DNA from: Rugamonas sp. A1-17
GTDB lineage: Bacteria; Pseudomonadota; Gammaproteobacteria; Burkholderiales; Burkholderiaceae_D
Length of the DNA: 64,000 bases
Assembly (NCBI GenBank): GCA_025548565.1
Contig: JAJLPB010000005.1
Span: 124,001-188,000 of the forward strand
Reading direction: 5' to 3'
Positions 45,446 through 53,322 of this stretch are shown piece by piece; position 1 is the first letter of the stretch, and each line of letters starts with the position of its first letter. Made by a program: the position numbers and the translations under genes. The notes below the pieces were generated by a model, which was given only the letters and a program-made list of their open reading frames with translations, did not search any database and was not told the DNA's origin.

Positions 45446-46635
45446 GCCAGCCCATCGTCCGCAGCCTGCTCGAGACCGACCTGTACAAGTTCACCATGTG
45501 GCAGGCGCTGCTGCACGGCCATCCGAACTCGCACACCGAGTATGAATTCGTCTGCCGCAACGCCACCGTTTATCCGCTGGCCGAGCTGCTGCCCGAGGTC
45601 GAGCGCGAGCTCGACCACCTGTGCTCGATGAGCTTCACCGACGACGAGCTGGCCTACCTGCGCTCGCTGCGCTACATCAAGAGCGACTTCGTCGACTTCC
45701 TCACCGTGTTCCGTTTCCAGCGCAAGTTCATCGACGTGCGCGCCGACGGCGATACCCTGGTGATCCACGCCGCCGGCCCGCAAGTGCACGTGATGGGCTT
45801 CGAGATCTACGTGCTGTACATCGTCAACGAGCTGTACTTCCGCCGCTTCGACCGCGAGGCCGCGCTGGCCGAGGGCCGTGCGCGCCTGGGCGACAAGATC
45901 GCCGCGCTGAAGGCCTTCGGCGCCGAGCCGGCGCGGCGCAACCCGTTTGAATTTTCCGACTTCGGCACCCGCCGCCGCTACTCCAGCGCCTGGCAGGACG
46001 AGGTGGTGCAGCGCCTGGCGCGCGAAGTGCCGCAATACTTCAAGGGCACCTCCAACGTCTACCTGGCGATGAAGTTCGGCCTGGTCCCGATCGGCACCAT
46101 GGCGCACGAATACATGCAATCGTTCCAGGCCTTCGGCGTGCGGCTGCGCGACTTCCAGAAAGCCTCGCTGGAGGCGTGGGTGCAGGAATACCGGGGCGAC
46201 CTCGGCGTCGCCCTGACCGACGTGGTCGGCATGGACGCCTTCCTCGACGACTTCGACCTGTACTTCGCCAAGCTGTTCGACGGCCTGCGCCACGACTCCG
46301 GCGACCCGGTGGTGTGGGGCGAGAAGGCGCTGGCGCACTACGGCGCGCTGCGCATCGACGCCAACACCAAGCGCCTGGTGTTCTCGGACGGCCTGAACCT
46401 GCAGAGCGCGATGGCGCTGTACCGCCACTTCGCCGACCGCATCATGACCGGCTTCGGCATCGGCACCCACCTGACCAACGACGTCGGCCTGACGCCGCTG
46501 AACATCGTCATGAAGCTGGTGTGCTGCAACGGCCAGTCGGTGGCCAAGCTGTCCGACTCGCCGGGCAAGACCCTGTGCAAGGACGAGACCTTCCTGGCTT
46601 ATCTGCGCCAGGTGTTCAACCACCCGGCGGCCTGA
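45442..46635 (+). CDS. pncB: Nicotinate phosphoribosyltransferase
   Basis: 397 residues (E. coli PncB about 400). [58 protein letters not shown] and [15 protein letters not shown] carry the PRPP and nicotinate site residues. It makes nicotinate mononucleotide in NAD salvage. Coupled by ATGA to the hydrolase above; the GGDEF/EAL gene begins one base after its stop. Confidence 0.95.
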   Translation: MSQPIVRSLLETDLYKFTMWQALLHGHPNSHTEYEFVCRNATVYPLAELLPEVERELDHLCSMSFTDDELAYLRSLRYIKSDFVDFLTVFRFQRKFIDVRADGDTLVIHAAGPQVHVMGFEIYVLYIVNELYFRRFDREAALAEGRARLGDKIAALKAFGAEPARRNPFEFSDFGTRRRYSSAWQDEVVQRLAREVPQYFKGTSNVYLAMKFGLVPIGTMAHEYMQSFQAFGVRLRDFQKASLEAWVQEYRGDLGVALTDVVGMDAFLDDFDLYFAKLFDGLRHDSGDPVVWGEKALAHYGALRIDANTKRLVFSDGLNLQSAMALYRHFADRIMTGFGIGTHLTNDVGLTPLNIVMKLVCCNGQSVAKLSDSPGKTLCKDETFLAYLRQVFNHPAA

Positions 46636-46636
46636 C

Positions 46637-48937
46637 ATGGACGGCCTGCGCTACCTCTACCTGACCAACGCCGCGATGCTGATGGTGATGGGAGTGGGAC
46701 TGCTGCTGGTGTGGCGCCGCCACCGCGGCCAGACCCACGTGCGCGCCATGGGCGGCTCGATGCTGTGCGCCGCGCTGCTGTCGGCCGGCTACCTGCTGCG
46801 CGACGCCGCGCCGGCGCCGTACGCCATGCTGGGTCTGGTGTTGATGCTGGCCGGCGCCGTCCCCAACCTGCTGCTGCTGGCCGTCAGCGTGACCGGGCTG
46901 GCCGGGCGCCGCCTGCCGCGCGCGGCCGCCGCGCTGATCGCGCTGGCCACCGCCGCTGCCGTGCTGGCGCCCGAACCCGCCGGCCAGCTGCGCTGGTGGC
47001 CCCTGTGGGACATGGCCGTGCTGGCCGCCCTGGGCGCGCTGGCCGCGCGCTGGCTGTGGCGCAGCCATCGGCTGGAACGCTGGCTAGGCCCGCTGCTGAT
47101 CCTGCTCGGCCTGAGCCAGCTGCTGCTGGTGGCGTACGGCGAAGCGGGCATGGCGCCCAACCTGTGCGCCGCCGTGCTGCTGCTGGCCGGCGTCGGCATC
47201 CTGTACGGGCTGTCCACGCTGGAGGGCGGGCTGCGCGAGGCCGGCAAGCTGGCGGCCCGCTTCCAGCTGCTGACCGAGCACTCGGTGCAGGGCGTGGTGG
47301 TCACCGACGGCAAGCGCATCCTGTATGCCAACCCGGCGGTGCGCGCCATCTACGGCCTGCCGCTGGGGCAGGGCAACTTCACGGTGATCGCCGACCTGCC
47401 GCCGGACAGCTTCAGCGACGAGCAGCTGCTGCGCCAGCACCGCCTGCTGCAGGAGGGTAAGGTCGACATCGCCAGCTGGGAAGCGCGGTGCGAAGTGGCC
47501 GGCGGGCGCGAGCTGGAGCTGCGCTTCGAAGCGTGGCGGGTCGAATGGGACGGCGCCGGCGCCACCCAGATCCTGATCACCGACGACACCGAGCGCAACG
47601 CCAGCGCCCGCGCGCTGGTGCACCAGGCCACGCACGACAAGCTCACCGGCCTGCCCAACCGCACCGTGCTGATCCAGCGCCTGAAGGAATACTGCTACCT
47701 GGCCGACGGCTCGCTGCACTGCACGCTGGTGGTGCTCAACATCGACCGCTTCAAATTGTTCAACCAGAGCCAGGGCCACGTGACGGGCGACCACGTTCTC
47801 AAGGCCTTCGCGGCCAAGCTCAAGGAAGCGCTCGGCGCGCGCGCCGAGCTGATGCGGCTGGGCGGCGACGAGTTCGCCATCGTCGACCCCGACGAAGGCA
47901 ACGCCGACGACATCGCCGCGCGCCTGCACAACGCCTGCCTGCAGGCGATCAAGGTGCCGGCCGGCGAATACTTCATCGACGCCTCGATGGGCATGGCGGT
48001 CTTCCCCGACAACGCCGGCAACGCCGAAGCGCTGCTGCGCGCCGCCAACGCCGCCATGTACCAGGCCAAGCGCACGCCCGGCACCTCGCTGGTGATGGCC
48101 GAGCAGCGCTTCGAGCAGATGTCGAGCAAGAGCCTGGACAACGAGCAGGCGCTGCGCAAGGGCATCCGCAACCACGAGATCTACCTGGACTACCAGCCCA
48201 AGATCGACGCCGTCAGCGGCAGGCTGCTGGGTTTCGAGGCGCTGGCGCGCTGGCTGCGGCCGGGCGTGGGCACGGTCAGTCCGGTGGAGTTCATCGCCAT
48301 CGCCGAGCGCACCGGGCTGATCACGGAGCTGGGCGGCATGCTGCTGGAGCAGGGGTGCCGCCAGATCGCCGCCTGGTGCGCCGACCTGGGCGACTGCGTG
48401 CCGGTGGCGGTCAACGTCTCGCCGATGCAGCTGCTCAACCGGGGTTTCCTGGAGCTGGTCGAGCGCATCCTGGTCGACACCGGCATCCCGCCGCGCTGCC
48501 TGACGCTGGAGATCACCGAAAGCGCGGCGGTCGACAACCTCGACGACACGCGCCTGCAGCTGCAGCGGCTCAGCGCGTTGGGCATCGACGTCGCGATGGA
48601 CGATTTCGGCACCGGCTTTTCATCGCTGAGCATGCTGCGCCAGCTGCCGCTGAGCACGGTCAAGATCGACCGGGGCCTGATCGACCCGCTGCCGGCGCCG
48701 GACGCGGTGGCGGTGGTCAAGGCGATCTGCCAGCTGGCCGCCGCGCTCGACCTGCAGGTGGTGGCCGAAGGCATCGAAACGCTGGAGCAGGCGGTGTCCG
48801 CGCGCGACTGCGGTTGCCACGCCCTGCAAGGCTTCTTCTACGCCCGGCCGCTCACCGTGGCCGACGCCGGCGAATGGATGCGCCGTGAGCAGGCCGAATC
48901 GGCCGCCGGCGACGCGGCCGGCGTGCTGGCCGACTAA
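46637..48937 (+). CDS. Membrane GGDEF-EAL c-di-GMP protein with PAS domain
   Basis: 766 residues. About seven N-terminal membrane helices, a PAS-like domain near 215-330 (FQLLTEHSVQGVVVTDGKRI), GGDEF intact at 409-413 (RLGGDEFAIV) and EAL intact at 534-536 (FEALARWLRP), with NVSPMQL, LEITES and DDFGTGFSS. Both catalytic motifs are complete, so it may make, degrade, or sense c-di-GMP. It starts one base after the pncB stop, without its own promoter gap. Confidence 0.93.
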   Translation: MDGLRYLYLTNAAMLMVMGVGLLLVWRRHRGQTHVRAMGGSMLCAALLSAGYLLRDAAPAPYAMLGLVLMLAGAVPNLLLLAVSVTGLAGRRLPRAAAALIALATAAAVLAPEPAGQLRWWPLWDMAVLAALGALAARWLWRSHRLERWLGPLLILLGLSQLLLVAYGEAGMAPNLCAAVLLLAGVGILYGLSTLEGGLREAGKLAARFQLLTEHSVQGVVVTDGKRILYANPAVRAIYGLPLGQGNFTVIADLPPDSFSDEQLLRQHRLLQEGKVDIASWEARCEVAGGRELELRFEAWRVEWDGAGATQILITDDTERNASARALVHQATHDKLTGLPNRTVLIQRLKEYCYLADGSLHCTLVVLNIDRFKLFNQSQGHVTGDHVLKAFAAKLKEALGARAELMRLGGDEFAIVDPDEGNADDIAARLHNACLQAIKVPAGEYFIDASMGMAVFPDNAGNAEALLRAANAAMYQAKRTPGTSLVMAEQRFEQMSSKSLDNEQALRKGIRNHEIYLDYQPKIDAVSGRLLGFEALARWLRPGVGTVSPVEFIAIAERTGLITELGGMLLEQGCRQIAAWCADLGDCVPVAVNVSPMQLLNRGFLELVERILVDTGIPPRCLTLEITESAAVDNLDDTRLQLQRLSALGIDVAMDDFGTGFSSLSMLRQLPLSTVKIDRGLIDPLPAPDAVAVVKAICQLAAALDLQVVAEGIETLEQAVSARDCGCHALQGFFYARPLTVADAGEWMRREQAESAAGDAAGVLAD

Positions 48938-48944
48938 TCCCGGT

Positions 48945-49247
48945 TCAAGCCGGATTGGCGCCGAACTCGCCCATGATGGCGTCCGCCTTCGCGCCCTCGT
49001 CGGCATCGTAGATATCGATGGTCAGCATGGCGCCGCTGCGTTCGCGCGCATGCGCGGCAGCGGCCGGCCCGCCCGGCGTGAGCGAATCGAGCAGGTTGCC
49101 GACCATGCTGGTCGACACGCTCGGCGGCAGCGTCACATGCTTGGTCAGCTTGACGCAGGACGGCGGGAAGCCGCTCGCCAGCAGCGCGCTGCGGGCGCTT
49201 TCGGCATCGGTCACCTGCTCGAAATTGCGGTGGATGGTACGTGTCAT
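48945..49247 (-). CDS. Small hypothetical protein, YflT-like stress pattern
   Basis: 100 residues. TIHRNFEQVTDAESARSALL ... GFPPSCVKLT resembles the start of YflT-type general-stress proteins (a predicted alpha/beta fold in which a loop helix follows the first strand), and ends MLTIDIYDADEGAKADAIMG. Convergent with the GGDEF-EAL gene. Assignment weak. Confidence 0.55.
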   Translation of the reverse strand: MTRTIHRNFEQVTDAESARSALLASGFPPSCVKLTKHVTLPPSVSTSMVGNLLDSLTPGGPAAAAHARERSGAMLTIDIYDADEGAKADAIMGEFGANPA

Positions 49248-49286
49248 GATTAGCCTCCGTCTTGAGACTGCACAGTCGTGTTGGCG

Positions 49287-49586
49287 TTAAAAGCCGGCCA
49301 CCACGGTTTCAAAATGTTCCACTTTCGGTGGCAGGGCGAAATGGCTGCCCACCAGTCCGCGCCAGACCAGGAAACCCTCGCTGCCGCGGAAATCGACCAC
49401 ATGGTTGTCCAGCGTCTGCCAGCCCACCACCAGATGATACGTGTCCGGCGTCTCGATGTCGCGGTCCAGGCGCATCGACAGGCAGCCGGTGGCGGCCTTG
49501 AACACGGGGACCGCCTCGGCCACCGCGGCCTGGAAAGCGGTGTGGGATTCGGGCTTGATGTACAACTCGGCGATTTCATAGATCAT
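49287..49586 (-). CDS. Antibiotic-biosynthesis-monooxygenase (ABM) family protein
   Basis: 99 residues. IYEIAELYIKPESHTAFQAA, TGCLSMRLDRDIETPDTYHL, and the WQTLDNHVVDFRGSEGFLVW region are the ABM dimeric alpha/beta-barrel pattern. Likely a small quinone or phenolic oxygenase; substrate unknown. Located 29 bases downstream of the tetR-type gene on the same strand, so they may be one unit and the regulator may respond to the substrate. Confidence 0.8.
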   Translation of the reverse strand: MIYEIAELYIKPESHTAFQAAVAEAVPVFKAATGCLSMRLDRDIETPDTYHLVVGWQTLDNHVVDFRGSEGFLVWRGLVGSHFALPPKVEHFETVVAGF

Positions 49587-49615
49587 AGTAGGGGCATTCC
49601 TTTCAAGATACGCCT

Positions 49616-50254
49616 CTATTGTGCCTCAAGCGCGGCCGGCGTGCGCAAGATGAACAGCATTGCCTGCTGGGCCAGTTGCTTGACGTCTACGCCGCTGCCT
49701 GGTTTGTACCATTGCACGGTCCAGTTCAGCGCGCCGAAGATCAGCAGGCGGTCGAACTGCGAAGGCACGGCCCAGTCGCCGGAGCGGTGCAGGGCGGCGA
49801 TGGCGTCGTCCCACACGGCCTCGTAGCGGTCCTTGAGGGCGACGATGCGATCGCGCGCGGGCTGGTCCAGCGAGCGCCACTCGTACAGCAGCACGGCGAT
49901 GAAATGATGGTCGGGTGCGAGTAGGGTGTGCAGATGGGCCTCGACCAGCTGGTGCAGCAGGTCGCGCGGCGGCAGCGGCTGGCTGGCGATGGCCTCGATC
50001 TCGGCCAGCGAGCGGGCCAGGCCTTGTTCCATGATGGCGGCCAGGATGTCCTGTTTGGATTTGAAATGGTAGAACCAGCTGCCGGCCTGGATGCCGGCGG
50101 CGGCCGCGATCTCGCGCACGGTGGTGTTGTCGTAGCCTTTGGTGCGGAACAGCAGAGCCGACTTTTCCAGCAATTCCGCGCGCAAGCCGCCGCCTTCCCC
50201 TTTCTGGGGCCGACCGCGTTTCTTCGGGGCGGGAGCGGCTAGGGCATCGGACAT
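49616..50254 (-). CDS. TetR/AcrR-family regulator
   Basis: 212 residues. Basic start (PKKRGRPQKGEGG), HTH near 25-75 (LFRTKGYDNTTVREIAAAAG, IQAGSWFYHFKSKQDILAAI), C-terminal helical ligand domain. Probably a repressor of the ABM gene just downstream. The upstream gap to 50444 carries nothing I can name. Confidence 0.9.
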   Translation of the reverse strand: MSDALAAPAPKKRGRPQKGEGGGLRAELLEKSALLFRTKGYDNTTVREIAAAAGIQAGSWFYHFKSKQDILAAIMEQGLARSLAEIEAIASQPLPPRDLLHQLVEAHLHTLLAPDHHFIAVLLYEWRSLDQPARDRIVALKDRYEAVWDDAIAALHRSGDWAVPSQFDRLLIFGALNWTVQWYKPGSGVDVKQLAQQAMLFILRTPAALEAQ

Positions 50255-50444
50255 GATGTGGATCAGGTGCGGAAAGTGTGGCTTTCATTTTAATGCAGCG
50301 CCCGCTTCGCAATCGAGAAAAACCGTGCGGAGCGCGGAGTTTGTGCTGCGTTGCAACAATGTTGCGCAAGGGAGGGCTTGAGGCAGATCAGCGGTGTGAC
50401 GGGAAGCCGGGATTAAGCTGTCCAGATAGCGTAGGGGCCATGTA

Positions 50445-51113
50445 ATGAATGCGAAAATTAGCGCGTTAGCTCAGCTTGACAACGGCGGTTGCAGTGTCGA
50501 GGATAAGGATATGGACACGGGGATCGAAACACTACGGCAGGAGCTGGGCCTGGGCTTTAGGGAAGTCAATGCCCGGATCGACGAGACGCACCGCGAGGTC
50601 AGCGCGCGGATTGACGAGTTGCGCAAGGAGACTGCTGAAAATTTCAGGCTGGTTGATGCCAAGATTGAGCAGGTCCGCAAGGAAACTGCGGACAATTTCA
50701 AGCTTGTCGATGGCAAGTTTGAGTTGGTTCGCAAGGAAAGCGCGGACAATTTCAGGTTAGTCGACGCCAAGATTGAGCAGGTCCGCAAGGAAACTGCTGA
50801 TAATTTCAAGCTCGTCGATGTCAAGTTTGAACAGGTCCGTAGGGAAACCGTAGATCATTTCTTGGCAATGGGCGCGCACATCCACGAGATGCAGAGAGAC
50901 TCCACCGCGCGCCTGGACGTCATGTACAGGGATATCAGCAGTCGCATTGACAATATGCATCGGGAGACCAACGCCCGTATCGACACATTGATCTATGAAA
51001 GCCAGAAGCGCATGGATCGCAGCGATTCCCAGTTCCGTTGGCTGGTCGCGTTGATCATCTCTAGCTTCCTGGGAGTTTTCGGCCTGCTGGCCAAGACCCG
51101 CGACATTCTTTAG
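50445..51113 (+). CDS. Coiled-coil protein with C-terminal membrane helix, built of 18-residue repeats
   Basis: 222 residues. A coiled coil in which RKETADNFKLVDAKIEQV-type units of 18 residues recur at R60, R78, R96, R114 and R132, followed by further heptads and a membrane helix near 198-216 (WLVALIISSFLGVFGLLAK). The architecture is like DUF1640-type coiled-coil membrane proteins. The start may instead be the ATG at 50511 (AAGGAT before it). No enzymatic motif. Precedes the tmRNA gene by 190 bases. Confidence 0.75.
   Translation: MNAKISALAQLDNGGCSVEDKDMDTGIETLRQELGLGFREVNARIDETHREVSARIDELRKETAENFRLVDAKIEQVRKETADNFKLVDGKFELVRKESADNFRLVDAKIEQVRKETADNFKLVDVKFEQVRRETVDHFLAMGAHIHEMQRDSTARLDVMYRDISSRIDNMHRETNARIDTLIYESQKRMDRSDSQFRWLVALIISSFLGVFGLLAKTRDIL
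50622..50837 (+). repeat. Four tandem 54-bp in-frame repeats
   Basis: Four consecutive units of exactly 54 bases encode the 18-residue coiled-coil repeat. Units are strongly similar in DNA (AGGTCCGCAAGGAAACTGC and GACAATTTCA recur), so recent copy-number change is likely. Confidence 0.85.
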
Positions 51114-51302
51114 CTGATTGGGGTGTTGGTGCCGGTATATTTCCCGACCGCCGGCGCCGGTAGTAGCCGCCTCTGGGAGGCGCTAAATGGTCGTTCTGTG
51201 TGAGAACTGCGCTCATCATAACGGGCAAATATGACGGGCGTTTGACGTGCCGCCGGGTGGGGTGTGCGCTGTGGTGGAAAGTGCGGTAGAATGGAGTTCT
51301 GT

Positions 51303-51662
51303 GGGGTCGACCTGGTTTCGACGTGGGTTGCAAAGCAGAGCAGGGCATACCGAGGGCTGGTTACCTCGTAAATACACCCAGAAAAACTTAACTGCAAACG
51401 ATAACTCGTACGCACTGGCAGCTTAATTGCTGTTAGCTCCTAAACGCTTCTTCCCTGGGGCGGACCGTTAAAAGTCATGGAGTCATTTACAGGGAATCGC
51501 GCTGTGAGGGGTCACTTCAATCCGCGCTAAATCTAAGGTGAATCGCTAGTCCAAAACGTGCACGTCCGTGTTGTACTGGTTAAATTAAATGATAGTGCTA
51601 AGTATGTAGAACTGTCTGTAGAGTGCTTGCGGACGCGGGTTCGATTCCCGCCGACTCCACCA
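51303..51662 (+). ncRNA. ssrA: Transfer-messenger RNA (tmRNA)
   Basis: 360 bases from GGGGTCGACCTGGTTTCGAC to the CCA end at 51660-51662. The acceptor stem GGGGTCG pairs with CGACTCC, and the TPsiC arm GGTTCGATTCCC is near the end. The tag frame GCAAACGATAAC... at 51394-51423 encodes ANDNSYALAA followed by TAA TAA-type stop at 51424. One-piece type. Confidence 0.97.
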
Positions 51663-51664
51663 CT

Positions 51665-51720
51665 GGATTAAAAACAAAGCCCCGCCAGGCGTAAGCCTGG
51701 TGGGGCTTTGTTTTTAATCC
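51665..51720 (+). terminator. Terminator of tmRNA with 26-base arms
   Basis: Arms 51665-51690 and 51695-51720 around a GTAA loop pair with a single mismatch (GCCCCGCCAGGC against GCCTGGTGGGGC), ending in T5. The arms run beyond the usual core through GGATTAAAAACAAAG and its complement. Confidence 0.93.
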
Positions 51721-51785
51721 TATTGCTGGCGCGGGCGGGAATCGAAACCGCGTCCGGTACGGACGTCGGGGCGGAGCGGGGGTTT

Positions 51786-51921
51786 CGCCCCGCATGCGGG
51801 GCGCCCGCGAAGCGGGTTGCGCTTGCAAGCGCAACCCTCTCCGATTCGGCTGATCTCAAAATCGCCTTTGGCGATTTTGCGGTGGCGTCATCTATCAAAA
51901 AAATCGCCGAAGGCGATTTTT
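51786..51921. repeat. Run of five consecutive perfect palindromes downstream of tmRNA
   Basis: The gene-free gap 51721-52128 holds, in series: an 18-base palindrome (51786-51803), CCCGC-GAA-GCGGG (51804-51816), a 24-base perfect palindrome centred on CTTGCAAG (51814-51837), CAAAATCGCC-TTT-GGCGATTTTG (51857-51879) and AAAAATCGCC-GAA-GGCGATTTTT (51899-51921). The last two are near copies. The rest of the gap, to 52128, is AT-rich with the promoter side of the next gene. Confidence 0.85.
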
Positions 51922-52128
51922 CCTACAGGTACTAATTCCCCCGGGAAGCTTGGGCTGGTCGTCTGCTAGCGCGATGCGCCAAGGCCTACTTTATCGATGG
52001 GATTTAAGGTCGGTGAAAAATTATCAATAGGTTGCCTTTGGTATTGTGAGTGTGACAGTAAAGTTTTCATGCTCATCAGCTACAATACGTGGCTAACAGT
52101 ATCAAAAATCTTTCTTCAAGGAGTCCTT

Positions 52129-52341
52129 ATGACATGTCCCTACTGCGGCGGTAACCTGGGTGATCTTGATCCGGTAATGGAGATCTTAAGCCAAGACAAA
52201 ACTAGTGGCTCGACGATCTTCAAATCAATGTGTTGCTCAAAAGACATTGAGGCGTATAGCTCTACTAGCATGTATTACATCGTCGCTGCCTATCGTCCGA
52301 AGGGCGCAGGAAATGAGCCGCAACTAATTGGCGGCGCCTAA
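52129..52341 (+). CDS. Small CxxC zinc-ribbon-like protein
   Basis: 70 residues after AAGGAGTCCTT (the best ribosome site in the area). MTCPYCGGNLGDLDPVMEIL has one CxxC pair at the start and a later MCCSKDIEA pair, enough for one zinc site. Codon use is less GC-biased than the neighbours, which suggests horizontal origin. Family not recognised. Confidence 0.6.
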   Translation: MTCPYCGGNLGDLDPVMEILSQDKTSGSTIFKSMCCSKDIEAYSSTSMYYIVAAYRPKGAGNEPQLIGGA

Positions 52342-52345
52342 AACA

Positions 52346-52380
52346 TGTGCAGTTCAGCGCCTATAGGCGTTGAACTGCAC
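52346..52380 (+). terminator. Terminator of the CxxC-protein gene
   Basis: GTGCAGTTCA pairs with TGAACTGCAC, inner GCGCC/GGCGT with one wobble, loop TATA, followed by TTTGTTTCT. Confidence 0.8.
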
Positions 52381-52414
52381 TTTGTTTCTGAGAGCGACGT
52401 TAAACGTCTGAGGG

Positions 52415-52606
52415 TTATGATTCGTAGACCGCAGGTTCAGAAATGTCCGCTGTCGCTTTCCCGAAACTGAATTTACAGGTTAGGCACACGAAATTATCGA
52501 GGATGTTTTCATCGACAATTTCACCGAGCGCAGCACCAGCTGCGGCCGCACCTGCGCCAGCGACTAAGGCGCCAACTGGGAGCTTGGAGCCGTGCGTCAG
52601 CTTCAC
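52415..52606 (-). CDS. Possible small Gly/Ala-rich protein
   Basis: A minus-strand frame with a GTG start at 52606 (a TTG at 52621 is the alternative) encodes VKLTHGSKLPVGALVAGAGA ... and one VCLTCKF CxxC. A Gly/Ala-rich membrane-like segment resembles small bacteriocin-type or holin-type peptides, but no ribosome site is seen and it overlaps the toxin start. Weakly supported. Confidence 0.3.
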   Translation of the reverse strand: MKLTHGSKLPVGALVAGAGAAAAGAALGEIVDENILDNFVCLTCKFSFGKATADISEPAVYES

Positions 52607-52825
52607 AAAATCGCGGAACAAGCGAAGCGCGAGGCGATCTATGACGCGGTCCAGAAATTAGCGACATGGCCTACATGCGATGGCGACATCAAACGCCTGC
52701 AAGGACGCGAAGATTACCGATTGCTCGTCGGTGACTACCGAGTGGTTTTCGAAATTGACCAGCGTGGCAAACCTATCATTGTCACGATCTCGCAAGTGAG
52801 TAAGCGAAATGAACGCATCTATTAA
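52592..52825 (+). CDS. RelE/ParE-superfamily toxin, N-terminally short
   Basis: 77 residues from a GTG at 52592. GDIKRLQGREDYRLLVGDYR and VVFEIDQRGKPIIVTISQVS are the RelE core strands. Normal RelE toxins carry one further N-terminal strand; here the in-frame triplets before the GTG read NWELGAVRQLHKI-like and run into a TAA at about 52565, as if the first residues and start codon had been lost. GGGAG lies 9 bases before the GTG, so a short product may still be made. It overlaps the antitoxin start by 17 bases. Confidence 0.7.
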   Translation: MRQLHKIAEQAKREAIYDAVQKLATWPTCDGDIKRLQGREDYRLLVGDYRVVFEIDQRGKPIIVTISQVSKRNERIY

Positions 52826-53141
52826 CGTTCAGATACTAAACGGTCCGGATGGTTCGCCCGCGTTCGCCGTCATTCCTTATGGCGATTATCTGAGCATGAC
52901 CAAGCGGCAGCCGGAGTGCACCGTTCCTAACGAGGTGGTCGGTAAGGTCATCAAAGATTGCCTAACTCCGATTCGCGCTTGGCGCGAACATTTGGGGGTG
53001 ACGCAAACGGAAGTCGCCGCCCGCCTGGGTATCTCGCAGCCATCCTATGCGGCCCAGGAGAACAGCGCGAAGCTGCGCAGGTCGACTCGTGAAAAAATCG
53101 CCCAGGCCTTGGGTATATCGTTAGAGCAGCTGAATTTGTGA
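52809..53141 (+). CDS. XRE-type antitoxin of the RelE-like pair
   Basis: 110 residues. An N-terminal stretch (INVQILNGPDGSPAFAVIPY) and a C-terminal XRE helix-turn-helix (LTPIRAWREHLGVTQTEVAA, RLGISQPSYAAQEN). Toxin-first order with overlap, as in HigBA-like and RelE/XRE pairs. Normally represses the pair's promoter and neutralises the toxin. Confidence 0.82.
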   Translation: MNASINVQILNGPDGSPAFAVIPYGDYLSMTKRQPECTVPNEVVGKVIKDCLTPIRAWREHLGVTQTEVAARLGISQPSYAAQENSAKLRRSTREKIAQALGISLEQLNL

Positions 53142-53212
53142 TTGTCGATCCAAGGTATTCGGCGTACGCCGCATTGATATAGGCTCAGCATGGAGGGAAT
53201 TCAGGCAATGCC

Positions 53213-53236
53213 TGGATTCCCGCTTTCGCGGGAATG
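53213..53236. repeat. Single REP-type palindrome
   Basis: TGGATTCCCGC-TTT-CGCGGGAATGA: same family as the paired element at 14581-14658. It sits in the 181-base gap between the antitoxin and the DegT gene, where nothing else was seen. Confidence 0.82.
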
Positions 53237-53322
53237 AAGGTGGCTTTAGGCTGATGTGAACTGGCGCGCTAGGCAGCGCTGGTAGAATCACTTTCTCCAA
53301 TCTTCCAGCGCCGCGCCTACCC

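Noticed and set aside
50622-50837. Possible CRISPR-like or minisatellite array
   Set aside because: Repeats are head-to-tail 54-base coding units without spacers and stay in frame.
51601-51662. A tRNA gene suggested by the GGTTCGATTCCC arm and CCA
   Set aside because: This is the tRNA-like 3' half of tmRNA; no anticodon arm fits.
51303-53236. Prophage or genomic island integrated at ssrA
   Set aside because: No integrase, phage gene or repeat of the ssrA 3' end was found inside the window.
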